Of a stretch of DNA of 25,843 bases, positions 12,501 through 19,881 are shown piece by piece. The stretch is from a virus: the IMG/VR virus record IMGVR_UViG_3300044617_000721, positions 1 to 25,843 of that record. One strand, 5' to 3'. The translations under genes and the position numbers were made by a program. Numbering within the stretch: position 1 is the first letter of the stretch; each line of letters opens with the position of its first letter. A model generated the notes under the pieces. That model had not been told where the DNA came from, did no database searches, and saw nothing but the letters and a program-made list of their open reading frames with translations.

Positions 12501-13291
12501 TGCTTGTCGTATGCCAATGCGGAAAGCGTAGCACTTGCCACCTGCTTGCCCACAGGCGTAAACCAGAATGTGCCGTTCGCCTGATAGATGCGCGCCCCCA
12601 GGCTGATAGCAAACTGTGCCAGGACGAAAGCAGTATCATAATAGTTTTTCTGGTCTGCATCCTCCTCGTAATTGTAGAAGGTTGCATGCGTCACACGCAA
12701 GTTGCTGTAGTAGTCCCCCGTTGTGATGTTGCCAGGCGTGTAGCTTGCCACAGCCCGCAGGAATGGCGTGTCATTAGCCCACAGCGAAGTGGTACGCAGC
12801 TTCGACAACGCCAGGGTCAGGTGCTTAATAAAGGTGTAACCGAAACCAGCGTTGGTGTATGGCGAGCCGTTGTCGTTGTACAGTATATCCTTGAGGTTTG
12901 CCAAGTCGTCCGTCGCTCGGATGCGGTTCTCGATAGGATATGCCTGGTCTGCCAGCATCAGCTGCTCGGCAAGAATTACGCCGCCCCAATACAGGGTGTC
13001 CACCCCGTCAGGGTCAATTCGTACGCTTACGAGGTAGCGTCCTTCAGGTGCAAGAATTAAATCGGAAAGAAAGTCGCTGTGGTCACTGTTCTGCTCAATT
13101 AGCGTGAACTCAAGAAAGCTGCCGATGATAGGCTCGTACCTCGTCTCGACGTTTCCTTCATAATTCAGCACAAAGCCGTCGCCACCTATGGTGAAGGGAA
13201 TGATGGCCCCCGTGTAGGTGTCGTCGTGGATGTTGACCTGGTATGTGAGTCCCAGGTTGTCGCTGAATTCGGACTGCAGACGGATGGCCAT
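9584..13291 (-). CDS. Tail tip / fibre fusion protein (1235 aa)
   Basis: This is the largest protein of the genome. It starts directly at the stop of the tape measure (TGA/TAATG-type junction at 13291). The N-terminal half (about 1-650) is a mixed beta structural protein beginning MAIRLQSEFSDNLGLTYQVN and containing conserved-looking patches such as RYLVSVRIDPDG and YHFQRRIKLKVKCGN; position suggests the tail hub or tip. A short helical/coiled stretch follows (LQAQISSDLQGASLSADILD). Next is a fibre-like half with an SALHVIGQAKVEGNI segment (typical of fibre repeats), and then two tandem repeats of about 55 residues. It probably replaces separate distal tail, tail-associated and fibre proteins. 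No lytic domain motif is seen. Structural identity is strong from position; domain limits are approximate. Confidence 0.75.
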   Translation of the reverse strand: MAIRLQSEFSDNLGLTYQVNIHDDTYTGAIIPFTIGGDGFVLNYEGNVETRYEPIIGSFLEFTLIEQNSDHSDFLSDLILAPEGRYLVSVRIDPDGVDTLYWGGVILAEQLMLADQAYPIENRIRATDDLANLKDILYNDNGSPYTNAGFGYTFIKHLTLALSKLRTTSLWANDTPFLRAVASYTPGNITTGDYYSNLRVTHATFYNYEEDADQKNYYDTAFVLAQFAISLGARIYQANGTFWFTPVGKQVASATLSALAYDKQGDYLSASNVSTNIDIGVGIKKLRGWQYGYQLPLKKVRRLFEHNNAGPAFVANYGPADHGTTTVVLNEFDYANGQVFRLLLHNVWNQVEGYPGENSYHFQRRIKLKVKCGNRYLKNTVTNTAATAYLPPFGQAIPYTYPSPQAASWTTNASDRFTISGAPQNVPTDNIGDAQFFQLDLPPLPADLSGLEVTVYFDVLELDAGINTDQTNAAQPNTYVILRYSGEAEDTVVYSATSSNANTAVLEQERVILGDAFETIAIGRIEVKTGSTTWDDPTTWTSSVVTTGTQDLHELGVREILFGQNTPRLRQSGQAYLPVQLTVPQMYSTFTYDGRRYAPYTLNYYAKERLQDLELYELHAADGGITVAVDERIRKGPRFQNLTSDNGTKSLQAQISSDLQGASLSADILDLSLDLQDVDSLVTKLYNTFQPVGDDYGSTKITYEESKLDGMSVELTANSIVMSSASGNSTVNLSESSPGIFEMHLQDNNTPTAGQQLVMYATADKTKGGLVGINTDTPDSALHVIGQAKVEGNIVVTGTVDGVDIANLNNLATKDIPVYNNTASTITKGTIVREFGGQASTGELRITAFTSLLYSDPYKILGVLTTDIASGASGYARAVGYVRGVNTSSFTVGTPLLASATTPGAWTNALPTAYNSYAQLIGWVTKQNASTGEIFVRIIPVTTLEELANVKNQPASVGQVLVYNGSEWAGTTQATYSSIGIPGATPPAGGFKSVWFQDSAGNMTYDEAFTYDTSTNTLEIDGTATTAGVLRLGEATNNGSNYVGIQAPATLSGNTTWTLPSADGTSAQVLQTDGSGTLSFASLLTTAATTTAGAILELREGTNNGTNYVRIQAPASLAGDVTYTLPTADGTSGQVLSTNGSGTLSWATRKATQVTGKTVATGAWSLVSGFYEASISDSAILSTSIVDVIPDNASASVAATAGVLPRTDSSTGAVKIYATATPASTLTVTLNIFDL
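9845..10220 (-). repeat. Two tandem fibre repeats inside the tail tip protein
   Basis: Near the C-terminus two copies of about 55 codons follow one another (about 10047-10220, then 9845-10020). Both contain TNNGxNYVxIQAP, TLPxADGTSxQVL and GSGTLSxA. The DNA has diverged at many synonymous sites, so this is an old duplication kept by selection. This repeat type is common in marine phage fibres and usually builds a beta-helical or beta-prism shaft. Confidence 0.75.
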
Positions 13292-15573
13292 TAGTATTTG
13301 GTGCGGTTACGGTTGAACGTGGTGCGCTCGTTGCTGATGACGAGGTCGCGCCCTTGCAGTCGGCCTGTGACGGTGACGTTGGCGTTGCTCTGCCCGGCTC
13401 CTGCCATCTGCAGGAACTCGCCCATGCGCTCAAACGGGATGATAGCTTCTTTGCCTGACTGGTTATCACCGACCATGGCTAACATGGGGCCGGTAGTTAG
13501 ACCTCCCTGCGCAAAGGCCGGTACGCTGCCTCCTCCGGCGCTCTGTAATGCTGTTTTCGCGTACGTTCCCAAAGCCACCAGGGCGATACCTGCAATAAGA
13601 GCGACTGCAGGGTTGAGGGTCTCAAGGGACTTGCGTATGCCTTTGATTGAGATACCTACGCCGATAGCAATTTCCCCAACTTGTACGGCAAGGTCGGCCA
13701 ACGTATTCAGGACCATGCGCCCCAAGCCTTCCATTCCTTTTCCGGTTGCCAGGGTTTGGCCCAGCATCTTGGAGAAGTTGATGGTCATGCTTTCCGCAGC
13801 CTGTTCGATAGCCTGCTCTACAGATGCACCAAAACTCTGCGCGGCCTCTTCAGCAGTCCTAAAACCTTCGGCAATGTCGCCCAGGTCTTGTGTAGTTCCT
13901 ATAAGCTCTTTATTGTTTAGAGCTGGAATAGCAATTTGTTGAGCTTCAACACGAGGAGTGACTGTAGGCGCTACTTGCTGCCCTTGCATGAGCGCCTTGA
14001 GTTCCTTCGCGCGCTCTACTTCGCCAAGCCGTTGGGCGGCAATGGCTGCATCGCGGTAGGCGTCTGCTGTCTGCTCGATACGCGTGTTGAGGTCGCCGGT
14101 GATTTTGTATTCCGCATCGATGTCCTTCAACCTATCCTGGAGGGTGTCCTCGTAGGTTTTGCTTTCTGATGTAGCTGTCAGAAGTGATTGAACATTCGTG
14201 TCAATACTTTCTGTATTCTCATCTTGTTTTTCCGTCAGCCTGCGCAAGGTTTCCGCGTCCTTCTGCCCTTGCAGCTGCTGCTGTATAGCCGTTTGCCGTT
14301 GCCGAGTCAAGCTGGCAATGTTGTCGCGTAGCTGCTTGTCCAGAGCGTTGAGAGAATCCGCGCTGCGTTGAACATCTTGCGGCACCTCCTTGCCAGCAGC
14401 AGCCCATGTAGCCACCGCCTTTGCGTTTGCCTGCACGAGGCGGTAATTTTCGCGCCATTGCGTATTCGCAGTTGCCAGCTCTTGGTCGATGAGCTGCAAG
14501 GCTTCGCGGCCTTGCTTGCCTGCGATGATGCGATCAAAATCCTCTTTGGCTTGGCGGGCTTTGTCGGTCTCACTCTTGTACAGCACCATTGCCCCAATCA
14601 ATACACCGACAGCTGCTGCCGCCGCGACGTAAGGATTAGCAAGGATGGATGTATTCAAGCCCAGCTGTGCGGTCTTCGCAGCCAGCAGGGCGCCCTTGAT
14701 TGTGGTGTAGGCGTTAATCAGGCTACTGACTGCAAGCAGCGTAGGACCGAGCACTGCAAGCAAGCCGCCTACTATGAGGACGGTCTTTTTTGTTTCGTCA
14801 CTCCAGCCTTTGATAGCGTCAACATTACGTCGAACTACAACCAGCAAAGGCTTTAGAAACTCGTTGATGATTTTGCCAAAATCTTCGGACAGGTTGCCGA
14901 TTTCTTTTGATAGCTGCGTGTAAGGGTCAACGTCTGCGGCTGCTTTTGCGGCGCCTCCAAATTGTTTCTCTAACTCGCCGAGAATGATGTTTTGAGCGCC
15001 AGCAATATCACCGGCCTCTTGCATCGCGGTGATTTGCTCCTTCTGCTGTGCGGTGAACTGCACCCCGGCGCGGCCGAGCGCTGTCACGCCTTTGATAGGG
15101 TCGTTCAGTGCCTTGCCTACCTGAACAGTCGCGCTCGTTAAATCCGTTCCTAAACGAGTAGAGAGGTCAAGTGTGGCCTGTTGTGCCCGGTCGAATTCTT
15201 TTCCTGTGATGTTCGTGAACGTCAGCATATTTGCTGTCACGTCCTTCAGGATTTCGTCGTCGTCAAACAAGCTCACGCGCTGCAATCCATCAGCCATTGC
15301 TTCCAATTCGGAAACGGATTTTCCAGCAGCACCGCCGGTCGACTTGACAGCCGCCTCCACCTGGGCGATGGCCTTGGCGCTGTCCACCGCGTTCTTTGTG
15401 GCGATGGTTCCGAAGGCGGCGATGGGTGCGGTGAGGCCGATGGACAGGGACTTGCCCAAGTCGTTCATCTTGCCCGCCGTGTCGCGCAGCCGTTTCGTGG
15501 CGCCATCAAGAGCTTTGTCCAGCTCTTTCGTGTTGGCGCCAAATATGATATTTAGGATTGCGTCTTTAGCCAT
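13291..15573 (-). CDS. Tail tape measure protein
   Basis: This 760-residue protein is the tape measure. It is long and helical, begins with a coiled coil (NTKELDKALDGATKRLRDTA) and a family-typical start region, and has hydrophobic Gly/Ala spans (about 265-335 and 640-680: VLIVGGLLAVLGPTLLAV, VALIAGIALVALGTYA). It ends in the common GG-x-PAFAQGG segment (about 690-700). It sets tail length and may help DNA cross the membrane. By the rule of about 0.15 nm per residue the tail would be near 115 nm. It overlaps the tail chaperone GT product by 8 bp, the standard order. No peptidoglycan hydrolase domain is visible. Confidence 0.92.
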   Translation of the reverse strand: MAKDAILNIIFGANTKELDKALDGATKRLRDTAGKMNDLGKSLSIGLTAPIAAFGTIATKNAVDSAKAIAQVEAAVKSTGGAAGKSVSELEAMADGLQRVSLFDDDEILKDVTANMLTFTNITGKEFDRAQQATLDLSTRLGTDLTSATVQVGKALNDPIKGVTALGRAGVQFTAQQKEQITAMQEAGDIAGAQNIILGELEKQFGGAAKAAADVDPYTQLSKEIGNLSEDFGKIINEFLKPLLVVVRRNVDAIKGWSDETKKTVLIVGGLLAVLGPTLLAVSSLINAYTTIKGALLAAKTAQLGLNTSILANPYVAAAAAVGVLIGAMVLYKSETDKARQAKEDFDRIIAGKQGREALQLIDQELATANTQWRENYRLVQANAKAVATWAAAGKEVPQDVQRSADSLNALDKQLRDNIASLTRQRQTAIQQQLQGQKDAETLRRLTEKQDENTESIDTNVQSLLTATSESKTYEDTLQDRLKDIDAEYKITGDLNTRIEQTADAYRDAAIAAQRLGEVERAKELKALMQGQQVAPTVTPRVEAQQIAIPALNNKELIGTTQDLGDIAEGFRTAEEAAQSFGASVEQAIEQAAESMTINFSKMLGQTLATGKGMEGLGRMVLNTLADLAVQVGEIAIGVGISIKGIRKSLETLNPAVALIAGIALVALGTYAKTALQSAGGGSVPAFAQGGLTTGPMLAMVGDNQSGKEAIIPFERMGEFLQMAGAGQSNANVTVTGRLQGRDLVISNERTTFNRNRTKY

Positions 15574-16233
15574 CTTTCCTGTTCAGTGCTTGGCTCATCT
15601 TGTCGAAGAGCTGGGTGTGCTTGGCCGTGATCTTGGGCGCGGCTGACTTCTTGCGAGACGATGAGTATGGATTGAAGTCCGTCCACTCGTATGCGCGTGA
15701 ATTCTTTGCTCGGTGGATATTCGCCAGCATGGCCATGACGGCGCTGGTGTGCATCCACTGGAGCTCATCTCTAAATTCATAGGAGCGCAGAAGTATCATT
15801 ACCTCTCCGAAGGTACTGCTCCAGAAAATAGACGGGTCCTTGCCGCGCTCAAGCCAAGCGACGTACAAGGACCTCATGTCGAACGGCTCACCTTTGCCGC
15901 TCTCTCCGCTTACTTTTTTTTTGTGTCCAGCTGCAGGGCGGTGAGGACGTCTTTGCTCACTTCGTCCCAGCTGACCGAACCGAAGAGCGCCGCGAACTTG
16001 GGAAAGTTCAGCGGCAGCTCTTGGTCGGAAAGGATGGCCTGTGTCCTGACTCCTGCCCAAACCAGCTTCGGGAGGTTTGCCAGGGCTTTCTGCTCCAAGA
16101 GTTCCTGCAACTGGTCCAGCTGTGCGCCTTCCTCTTCAAGGAAGAGGTTGAGTGCGTAGAGGTTGAGACAGACGTCCACCGTCAGGTCGTCCGTCAGTTG
16201 CAGCGAGAACTTGCCTTGGAGCTTATTGGCCAT
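15566..16233 (-). CDS. Tail assembly chaperone GT fusion made by -1 frameshift
   Basis: The upstream chaperone frame (15910-16233) continues, after a one-base backward slip in an A9 run, into the -1 frame, which is open to 15566. The added part starts KKVSGESGKGEPFDMRSLYV and continues through SIFWSSTFGEVMILLRSYEF to a basic tail (KKSAAPKITAKHTQLFDKM). In lambda and most siphophages G and GT are made this way and the T domain binds the tape measure. The order 'tail tube, G, T by slippage, tape measure' is exact here. An ATG at 15877 could allow independent T translation but is not needed. The combined length is about 222 residues. Confidence 0.85.
15910..16233 (-). CDS. Tail assembly chaperone (lambda G-like)
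   Basis: This 107-residue protein lies between tail tube and tape measure genes. It begins MANKLQGKFSLQLTDDLTVD with a short beta part, then becomes helical and acidic (LYALNLFLEEEGAQLDQLQE), and ends QLDTKKK at TAA. The Lys codons are the slippery run of the frameshift. The family coats the tape measure during tail assembly and is absent from the finished tail. It follows the tail tube gene without a gap. Confidence 0.85.
   Translation of the reverse strand: MANKLQGKFSLQLTDDLTVDVCLNLYALNLFLEEEGAQLDQLQELLEQKALANLPKLVWAGVRTQAILSDQELPLNFPKFAALFGSVSWDEVSKDVLTALQLDTKKK
15913..15922 (-). other. Slippery A9-G site for programmed -1 frameshift
   Basis: On the minus strand nine A residues (15922-15914) and a G (15913) read ACA-AAA-AAA-AAG-TAA in the zero frame. 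A-AAA-AAG is the canonical -1 heptamer, placed directly before the stop. After slippage the reading frame stays open for over 110 codons. Confidence 0.85.
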
Positions 16234-16751
16234 TACGTGTTCAGGTTAAATACAGCCTTTGAAGTATCGAGGACAGCCTTGTAGATTGTGCCGTCGCCTT
16301 CAAAGTTAACAGAGAAAGAGGCCACTTCGTTCAACCCAGCCGTTTCTTCGTAGCTGGTGATGTACGCCTTGCCCCAGTACATGAGGTCGCCGTCGAGGCC
16401 GGTGGTCCATGCCACCTTCACCTTGGTCTTGGCTTTCCACAGGGTGAAGAGGTCGGCCGCGCTGCGGACAGAGCTGCTCAAGCCGTACTCCACGAGGCCG
16501 TCGGCAGTCATGGTCCACGACAGCGAAGAGGTCAGGATTTCGCGCTCGCCGTCGTTGTCTTTGGTCGTGGCGTCGATGACCTCCATGGAACCGCTGAAGG
16601 TGCCGGAGGTGGCGCAGGCAACAATCTCCCAGGTGTCGTTCTCGGAGGTGTTGTTGCCGTACGTGTTGCCGCTGAAGGTGCCGCTGTCGGCGCTTTCGTT
16701 GGAGATGAAGATACCGATCGCGTTGGAGCGGATTTTACCGGAGGTTGGCAT
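16233..16751 (-). CDS. Major tail tube protein
   Basis: This 172-residue protein begins MPTSGKIRSNAIGIFISNES and is rich in Ser, Thr and beta strands. It contains the tube-like features of TP901-1/lambda V-type proteins: an early strand with a loop (SGTFSGNTYGNNTSENDTWE), SLSWTMTADGLVEYG, and TTGLDGDLMYWGKAYITSYE leading to EVASFSVNFEGDGTI. 'SFSVNFEGDGTI' near the end is a frequent tail tube signature (a similar form is common in TP901-1-like proteins). It polymerises into the tail tube around the tape measure. It directly precedes the chaperone gene, as expected. Confidence 0.85.
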   Translation of the reverse strand: MPTSGKIRSNAIGIFISNESADSGTFSGNTYGNNTSENDTWEIVACATSGTFSGSMEVIDATTKDNDGEREILTSSLSWTMTADGLVEYGLSSSVRSAADLFTLWKAKTKVKVAWTTGLDGDLMYWGKAYITSYEETAGLNEVASFSVNFEGDGTIYKAVLDTSKAVFNLNT

Positions 16752-16754
16752 GTC

Positions 16755-17468
16755 TTAAAAGTTAAAGGGTTTCAGTTGGGAAAGTTCGGGAAAGTCGCCG
16801 ACTACCTCCGTGGGAGGGAAGCGGTCGGGCTTGTTGGCGAAGCCGCGGAAGGTGTTGATGTTGACCTCGCTCTTGATGTCCACAATCATAGGGGTCTCGC
16901 TCTTGAGCAGGAAGGTGAGCTGGTCGGTGCAGCGGCTGATGTTGGTGCGGAAGCAGGCGTCAAGACCGCTCATCAGCTCGTACTCGTAGCAGTGGCCTCG
17001 GTGCTTTTGGCAGGCTTCCACCAGCTTGCGCGAGGTACAGCGTCCGACGTTCGACTGGCCGCGCCCGCTGAAGAGGTGCGTCTGTCCGGTCTTACTGTCG
17101 ACTATGTAGAAGGCGGCATGTGCCACCCACGCTCGCCCGGCCTTTAGCTCCTTGGCCATCTTCTCTGCCCAGTCGTTGCGCAGGATGTTGTCGGAGCAGT
17201 ACTCCATCAGGTAGTCGAATTGCATATGACGCAGCATGTAGCGCAGGCCCATTTCGAACTTGCGCCCGACGGGGTGGTTGCCTACCTCGTAGTGGATGTA
17301 GTTGCGCTTCTTGCATACCGCCGCAAGGCCGGCGTCGTCGCCGATGACGCATACCTCCATCTCGATGCCATGCTCGAGGAACTGGCCGCGTACGCGGTCG
17401 AGTGCGTCCATGGCGATGTTGCGGATGCGCGGCCGCTTGTAGACCGGGAAGTGGACGGCAATCTTCAT
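16755..17468 (-). CDS. Glycosyltransferase-like protein within the tail operon
   Basis: The ATG at 17468-17466 overlaps the tail terminator stop (ATGA), giving 237 residues; an upstream GTG is less likely. The start MKIAVHFPVYKRPRIRNIAM and EMEVCVIGDDAG (36-47) match the first strands of a GT-A fold. DYLMEYCSDNIL (85-96) takes the place of the DxD metal motif. HPVGRKFEMGLRYML (65-79) aligns with the helix that packs on the sugar-nucleotide pocket. The rest contains several Cys residues. It may transfer a sugar or other group from a nucleotide donor, perhaps onto the tail or capsid proteins made from the same transcript. GT placement is moderate, since SDN replaces a perfect DxD. Confidence 0.6.
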   Translation of the reverse strand: MKIAVHFPVYKRPRIRNIAMDALDRVRGQFLEHGIEMEVCVIGDDAGLAAVCKKRNYIHYEVGNHPVGRKFEMGLRYMLRHMQFDYLMEYCSDNILRNDWAEKMAKELKAGRAWVAHAAFYIVDSKTGQTHLFSGRGQSNVGRCTSRKLVEACQKHRGHCYEYELMSGLDACFRTNISRCTDQLTFLLKSETPMIVDIKSEVNINTFRGFANKPDRFPPTEVVGDFPELSQLKPFNF

Positions 17469-18337
17469 TTGCTCTTGCGTTGGGTGATGTACCACTGTCC
17501 GCCGATGCAGTGCACGGTGATGCCGTCGTAATCGCGATCCATACTTGCTGACGCGCTGCCGTCGATGGTGACGGTGGTGTCGGCTGTCGCCGGGGCTAGG
17601 GTCAAGGTCCGCTGGTTGGAGAGGTTGCTGCCGGTCTTCACCCGCACCTCGCGCCCTTCGCTGGTAGCTACGGCCGGCAGGCGCAGCGTGGCCGCACCCG
17701 AGCCGGAGGCGCTGGCGTAATTGCAGAACAGCAGATGGTCATCACTGGCCACCGTGAAGGTGGTGCCGTTCGTCAGTGTGATGATGCGCGGGTTGCTGTA
17801 CACCGCCCCGTAGATGTTTAGGTCTGTGGTAGCTGCCCACCTCGAGGTGCTGCTGTTGTATTCGAGGCGGCTGTACGCTCCCGGGCTGGTGGCATTCACG
17901 TCGTACACGTCGTCGAGGTACAGCTCGCCGAGGTCGGCAAGGGCAGAGGGCACGGTGACGTTGTCGCGGACGACGCGCACGTCGTACGTCTGCGTCAGCG
18001 TGAAGAGGTCGATGGCCTCGAAGACATCGGTGGCCTGGTTGGTCAGCCGGATTTCTGCGATGGTGTTGCCGCCGTAGCCGTCGAGGGCCGCACGCACCAG
18101 CACCGCCAAGGCGTTGGCGTCTTTGGGCTTGTCCTCGATGATAGTCACCTGCACGGTGTTCGTGTCCATCGTGCTGGTGCTGTCGTGCGTGTCGGCAGGG
18201 TCGGTGCTGATTTGCTGCACCACGATGGCCGGGATAGTACCACCTTCGAGCCGAGACAGCGGGTAGATGCGGTCGGTGGTGGTGATGGCCGTGACGTTGG
18301 CGTCTGCCTTGAGGATGTCGATGACGAGGTTGATCAT
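17465..18337 (-). CDS. Tail terminator with extra C-terminal beta domain
   Basis: The first 125 or so residues of this 290-residue protein fit the tail terminator/tail completion family (DUF3168 type). MINLVIDILKADANVTAITT leads into RIYPLSRLEGGTIPAIVVQQ and TVQVTIIEDKPKDANALAVL, then LFTLTQTYDVRVV. The usual family length is 110-150. The additional part (about 130-290) is Ser/Thr/Gly-rich and beta-like (RIITLTNGTTFTVASDDHLL, LPAVATSEGREVRVKTGSN, TLAPATADTTVTIDGSAS, GGQWYITQRK). It resembles fibre or decoration modules with an embedded 'G-x-x-V-x-V' turn. It starts at an ATGA overlap with the upstream gene. The extension may protrude from the neck as a collar ornament. Confidence 0.72.
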   Translation of the reverse strand: MINLVIDILKADANVTAITTTDRIYPLSRLEGGTIPAIVVQQISTDPADTHDSTSTMDTNTVQVTIIEDKPKDANALAVLVRAALDGYGGNTIAEIRLTNQATDVFEAIDLFTLTQTYDVRVVRDNVTVPSALADLGELYLDDVYDVNATSPGAYSRLEYNSSTSRWAATTDLNIYGAVYSNPRIITLTNGTTFTVASDDHLLFCNYASASGSGAATLRLPAVATSEGREVRVKTGSNLSNQRTLTLAPATADTTVTIDGSASASMDRDYDGITVHCIGGQWYITQRKSK

Positions 18338-18975
18338 GCGAAGCCTTTCTTGCGCTTGTAGCGGTTTATGATTTTGACGGCGTCCCGGTTGAAACGCTCC
18401 ACCGCCACGTCGCCCTTGCTGTCGAGCACCTCCTGATAGATGTCGTGTCCGGCAAAGCCTGGATGCTTAATCTTTTGGATGCGGTGGATATAGCCACTGC
18501 GCTCGTTGCGCACCATGAAGCCGCCCTTGCCGGTCAGACGGCGGCCGTCTCTTTCGCCGTATTTCTTGGGCCGTGGCTTGGCCCCTACCGCACGGCCCAA
18601 GCCGCCGGTCCTCACCTGCGGCGCGCTGCCCTTTTGGATGAGGTGGTTGTATTTGATGGGTGCGAAGGTGGTCGGCGACGCGGCGTCCATAAACGTGCTC
18701 ACCGGCCGCACGCTGAAGCGCTTGTTGGCTGTCTTGAGCACCACGTAGGGTGAGTATCGCTTGACGTTACCGCGCACCACGTGCTGCGACTTCGACCACG
18801 ATCCGGAGCCACCGAGCTGCTTGCCGAGTCGCTTGGCCTCGTTGCGCAGGACGGATGCCGCGTTCACCTGGGCCGTAGCTACGGCGCCGCTCTTCAGCTC
18901 CAGCGGCAGCTCCTTGAGGGCAGCCTCGATAGCCTTGACGCTGCTCGCATCTACACGCACGTTGAAGCCTGCCAT
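18334..18975 (-). CDS. HK97 gp10-like neck/tail completion protein
   Basis: This 213-residue protein has the layout of the HK97 gp10 family. The N-terminal helix MAGFNVRVDASSVKAIEAAL is followed by a charged core (AASVLRNEAKRLGKQLGG) and a basic loop region (KYNHLIQKGSAP, GGLGRAVGAKPRPKKYGERD). The end is strongly basic (RDAVKIINRYKRKKGF). The K-x-G-x-x motif near 113-116 recalls the 'E-x-G' turn of this family. Such proteins join head and tail. The ATG shares a base with the upstream stop (TGATG). It lies between head closure and tail terminator genes, as expected. Confidence 0.8.
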   Translation of the reverse strand: MAGFNVRVDASSVKAIEAALKELPLELKSGAVATAQVNAASVLRNEAKRLGKQLGGSGSWSKSQHVVRGNVKRYSPYVVLKTANKRFSVRPVSTFMDAASPTTFAPIKYNHLIQKGSAPQVRTGGLGRAVGAKPRPKKYGERDGRRLTGKGGFMVRNERSGYIHRIQKIKHPGFAGHDIYQEVLDSKGDVAVERFNRDAVKIINRYKRKKGFA

Positions 18976-19289
18976 CAGTTCCGAAGCTCGGTAAAGACGC
19001 GCAGACCTTCGCGCCGGCCAATTTCCTCCACGCCCACGATGTAGTAGTACTGGCTATTGTAGAGGATGCGCATGGTAGAGTTTACGGTCGAGCGGTAGCG
19101 CATCGTCCACTGCGTACGGGTGAGGGCCGTCTGCCGGTCCACCTCCACGACCTCGCCGGAGCCACGGTCGAGCTTGTCGGCCCATACGGTGGCCAGCGTG
19201 GTCCACGTCACGACGTCGTAGTTCCAGTCGTCCTTCGTCACCGTCGGCTGCTCGATGACGATGCGCCGGTCCATCTTGCCGATTCTCAT
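18975..19289 (-). CDS. Head closure / head-tail joining protein
   Basis: The ATG at 19289-19287 makes ATGA with the connector stop; the product has 104 residues. It starts MRIGKMDRRIVIEQPTVTKD, then VTWTTLATVWADKLDRGSGE and TQWTMRYRSTVNSTMRILYN, and ends YYYIVGVEEIGRREGLRVF. This is the SPP1 gp16/HK97 gp7 'head-tail joining' fold, recognised by 'R..I..' near the start, the WA-x-L/V motif and 'I.y....y.I.g......r....'. These proteins close the portal after packaging. Length and position agree with the family. Confidence 0.85.
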   Translation of the reverse strand: MRIGKMDRRIVIEQPTVTKDDWNYDVVTWTTLATVWADKLDRGSGEVVEVDRQTALTRTQWTMRYRSTVNSTMRILYNSQYYYIVGVEEIGRREGLRVFTELRN

Positions 19290-19843
19290 GCGTAGACGCG
19301 GTATGTGGACAGCAGAGCCTGCACGCCCATGGGTAACTCGGTGGCAATGGTACCGGTCACAACCTGCTGCCGGTTCTCGTAGTAGTGGCCGCACAGCAGG
19401 CGCATAGCCTGCAGGATAGGACCGGGAACGGTGCTGTGCCCTGCCGTCGTGTTGATGATGACCTGGTTGTACCTCTCGAGGTAGACGGCCGGAGGCGCGT
19501 CAAAGGCGATGCGCTGGGGCGATCCCACCAGGTCGGCATACCACCGCGCCGTCGACAGCGTCTGCAGCACGTTGTCCACGTCGTAGAACTGCACCGACGA
19601 GATAGCCGTCACCGGCCCGGCGGGGAACTGGTTGTCCTCGAAGGAGTCCATGTAGAAGGTCACCGTGCCGGAGCCGAACAGGCGGCCCGTGTATTCCTCG
19701 CACGCTTGGCGTGCGGAGGTGAGCAGGAAGCCGAGCGTGGTGTCGTCATCGTTGCCGTCAATCCTCAAGTAATTCTTGAGGTTGGTGAGGCTGATGAAGT
19801 TCGTGTCGGTAGGCTCCGCCGCGCGGCTGTATCGCATAGTCAT
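19286..19843 (-). CDS. Head-tail connector (HK97 gp6-like)
   Basis: This 185-residue protein contains the connector signature 'L...K.yLri...DDTl...l..ArqacE.ytgr' (SLTNLKNYLRIDGNDDDTTL, SARQACEEYTGRLF), then GPVTAISSVQFYDVDN with a beta part, and a closing helix (PILQAMRLLCGHYYENRQQ, LLSTYRVYA). The family forms the ring directly below the portal. The gene is the first after the terminator at 19861-19881, so its transcription depends on readthrough or a separate start; the leader of 17 bases is short. The stop is coupled by ATGA to the head closure gene. Confidence 0.88.
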   Translation of the reverse strand: MTMRYSRAAEPTDTNFISLTNLKNYLRIDGNDDDTTLGFLLTSARQACEEYTGRLFGSGTVTFYMDSFEDNQFPAGPVTAISSVQFYDVDNVLQTLSTARWYADLVGSPQRIAFDAPPAVYLERYNQVIINTTAGHSTVPGPILQAMRLLCGHYYENRQQVVTGTIATELPMGVQALLSTYRVYA

Positions 19844-19860
19844 AGGTCAAAAGTAAGAAA

Positions 19861-19881
19861 GCCCGGGGGAGTGCCCCGGGC
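19861..19881 (-). terminator. Strong hairpin after the capsid gene
   Basis: An 8-bp G+C stem (19861-19868 with 19874-19881) encloses a five-base loop. On the minus strand TTTCTTACTTTT follows. It lies about 30 bases after the capsid stop and would end or lower transcription into the connector and tail genes, giving high capsid output relative to neck proteins. Confidence 0.82.

Noticed and set aside
13298-13942. Plus-strand open frame of 214 codons opposite the tape measure end
   Set aside because: It is a mirror of the well-supported tape measure frame, rich in Pro/Ser/Arg, with no separate start signal.
15878-16060. Upstream part of the T-frame (before the slip site) as coding sequence
   Set aside because: It starts with TTG inside the G-like chaperone gene and has Arg/Pro-rich composition; only the part after the A9 run is translated, through frameshifting.
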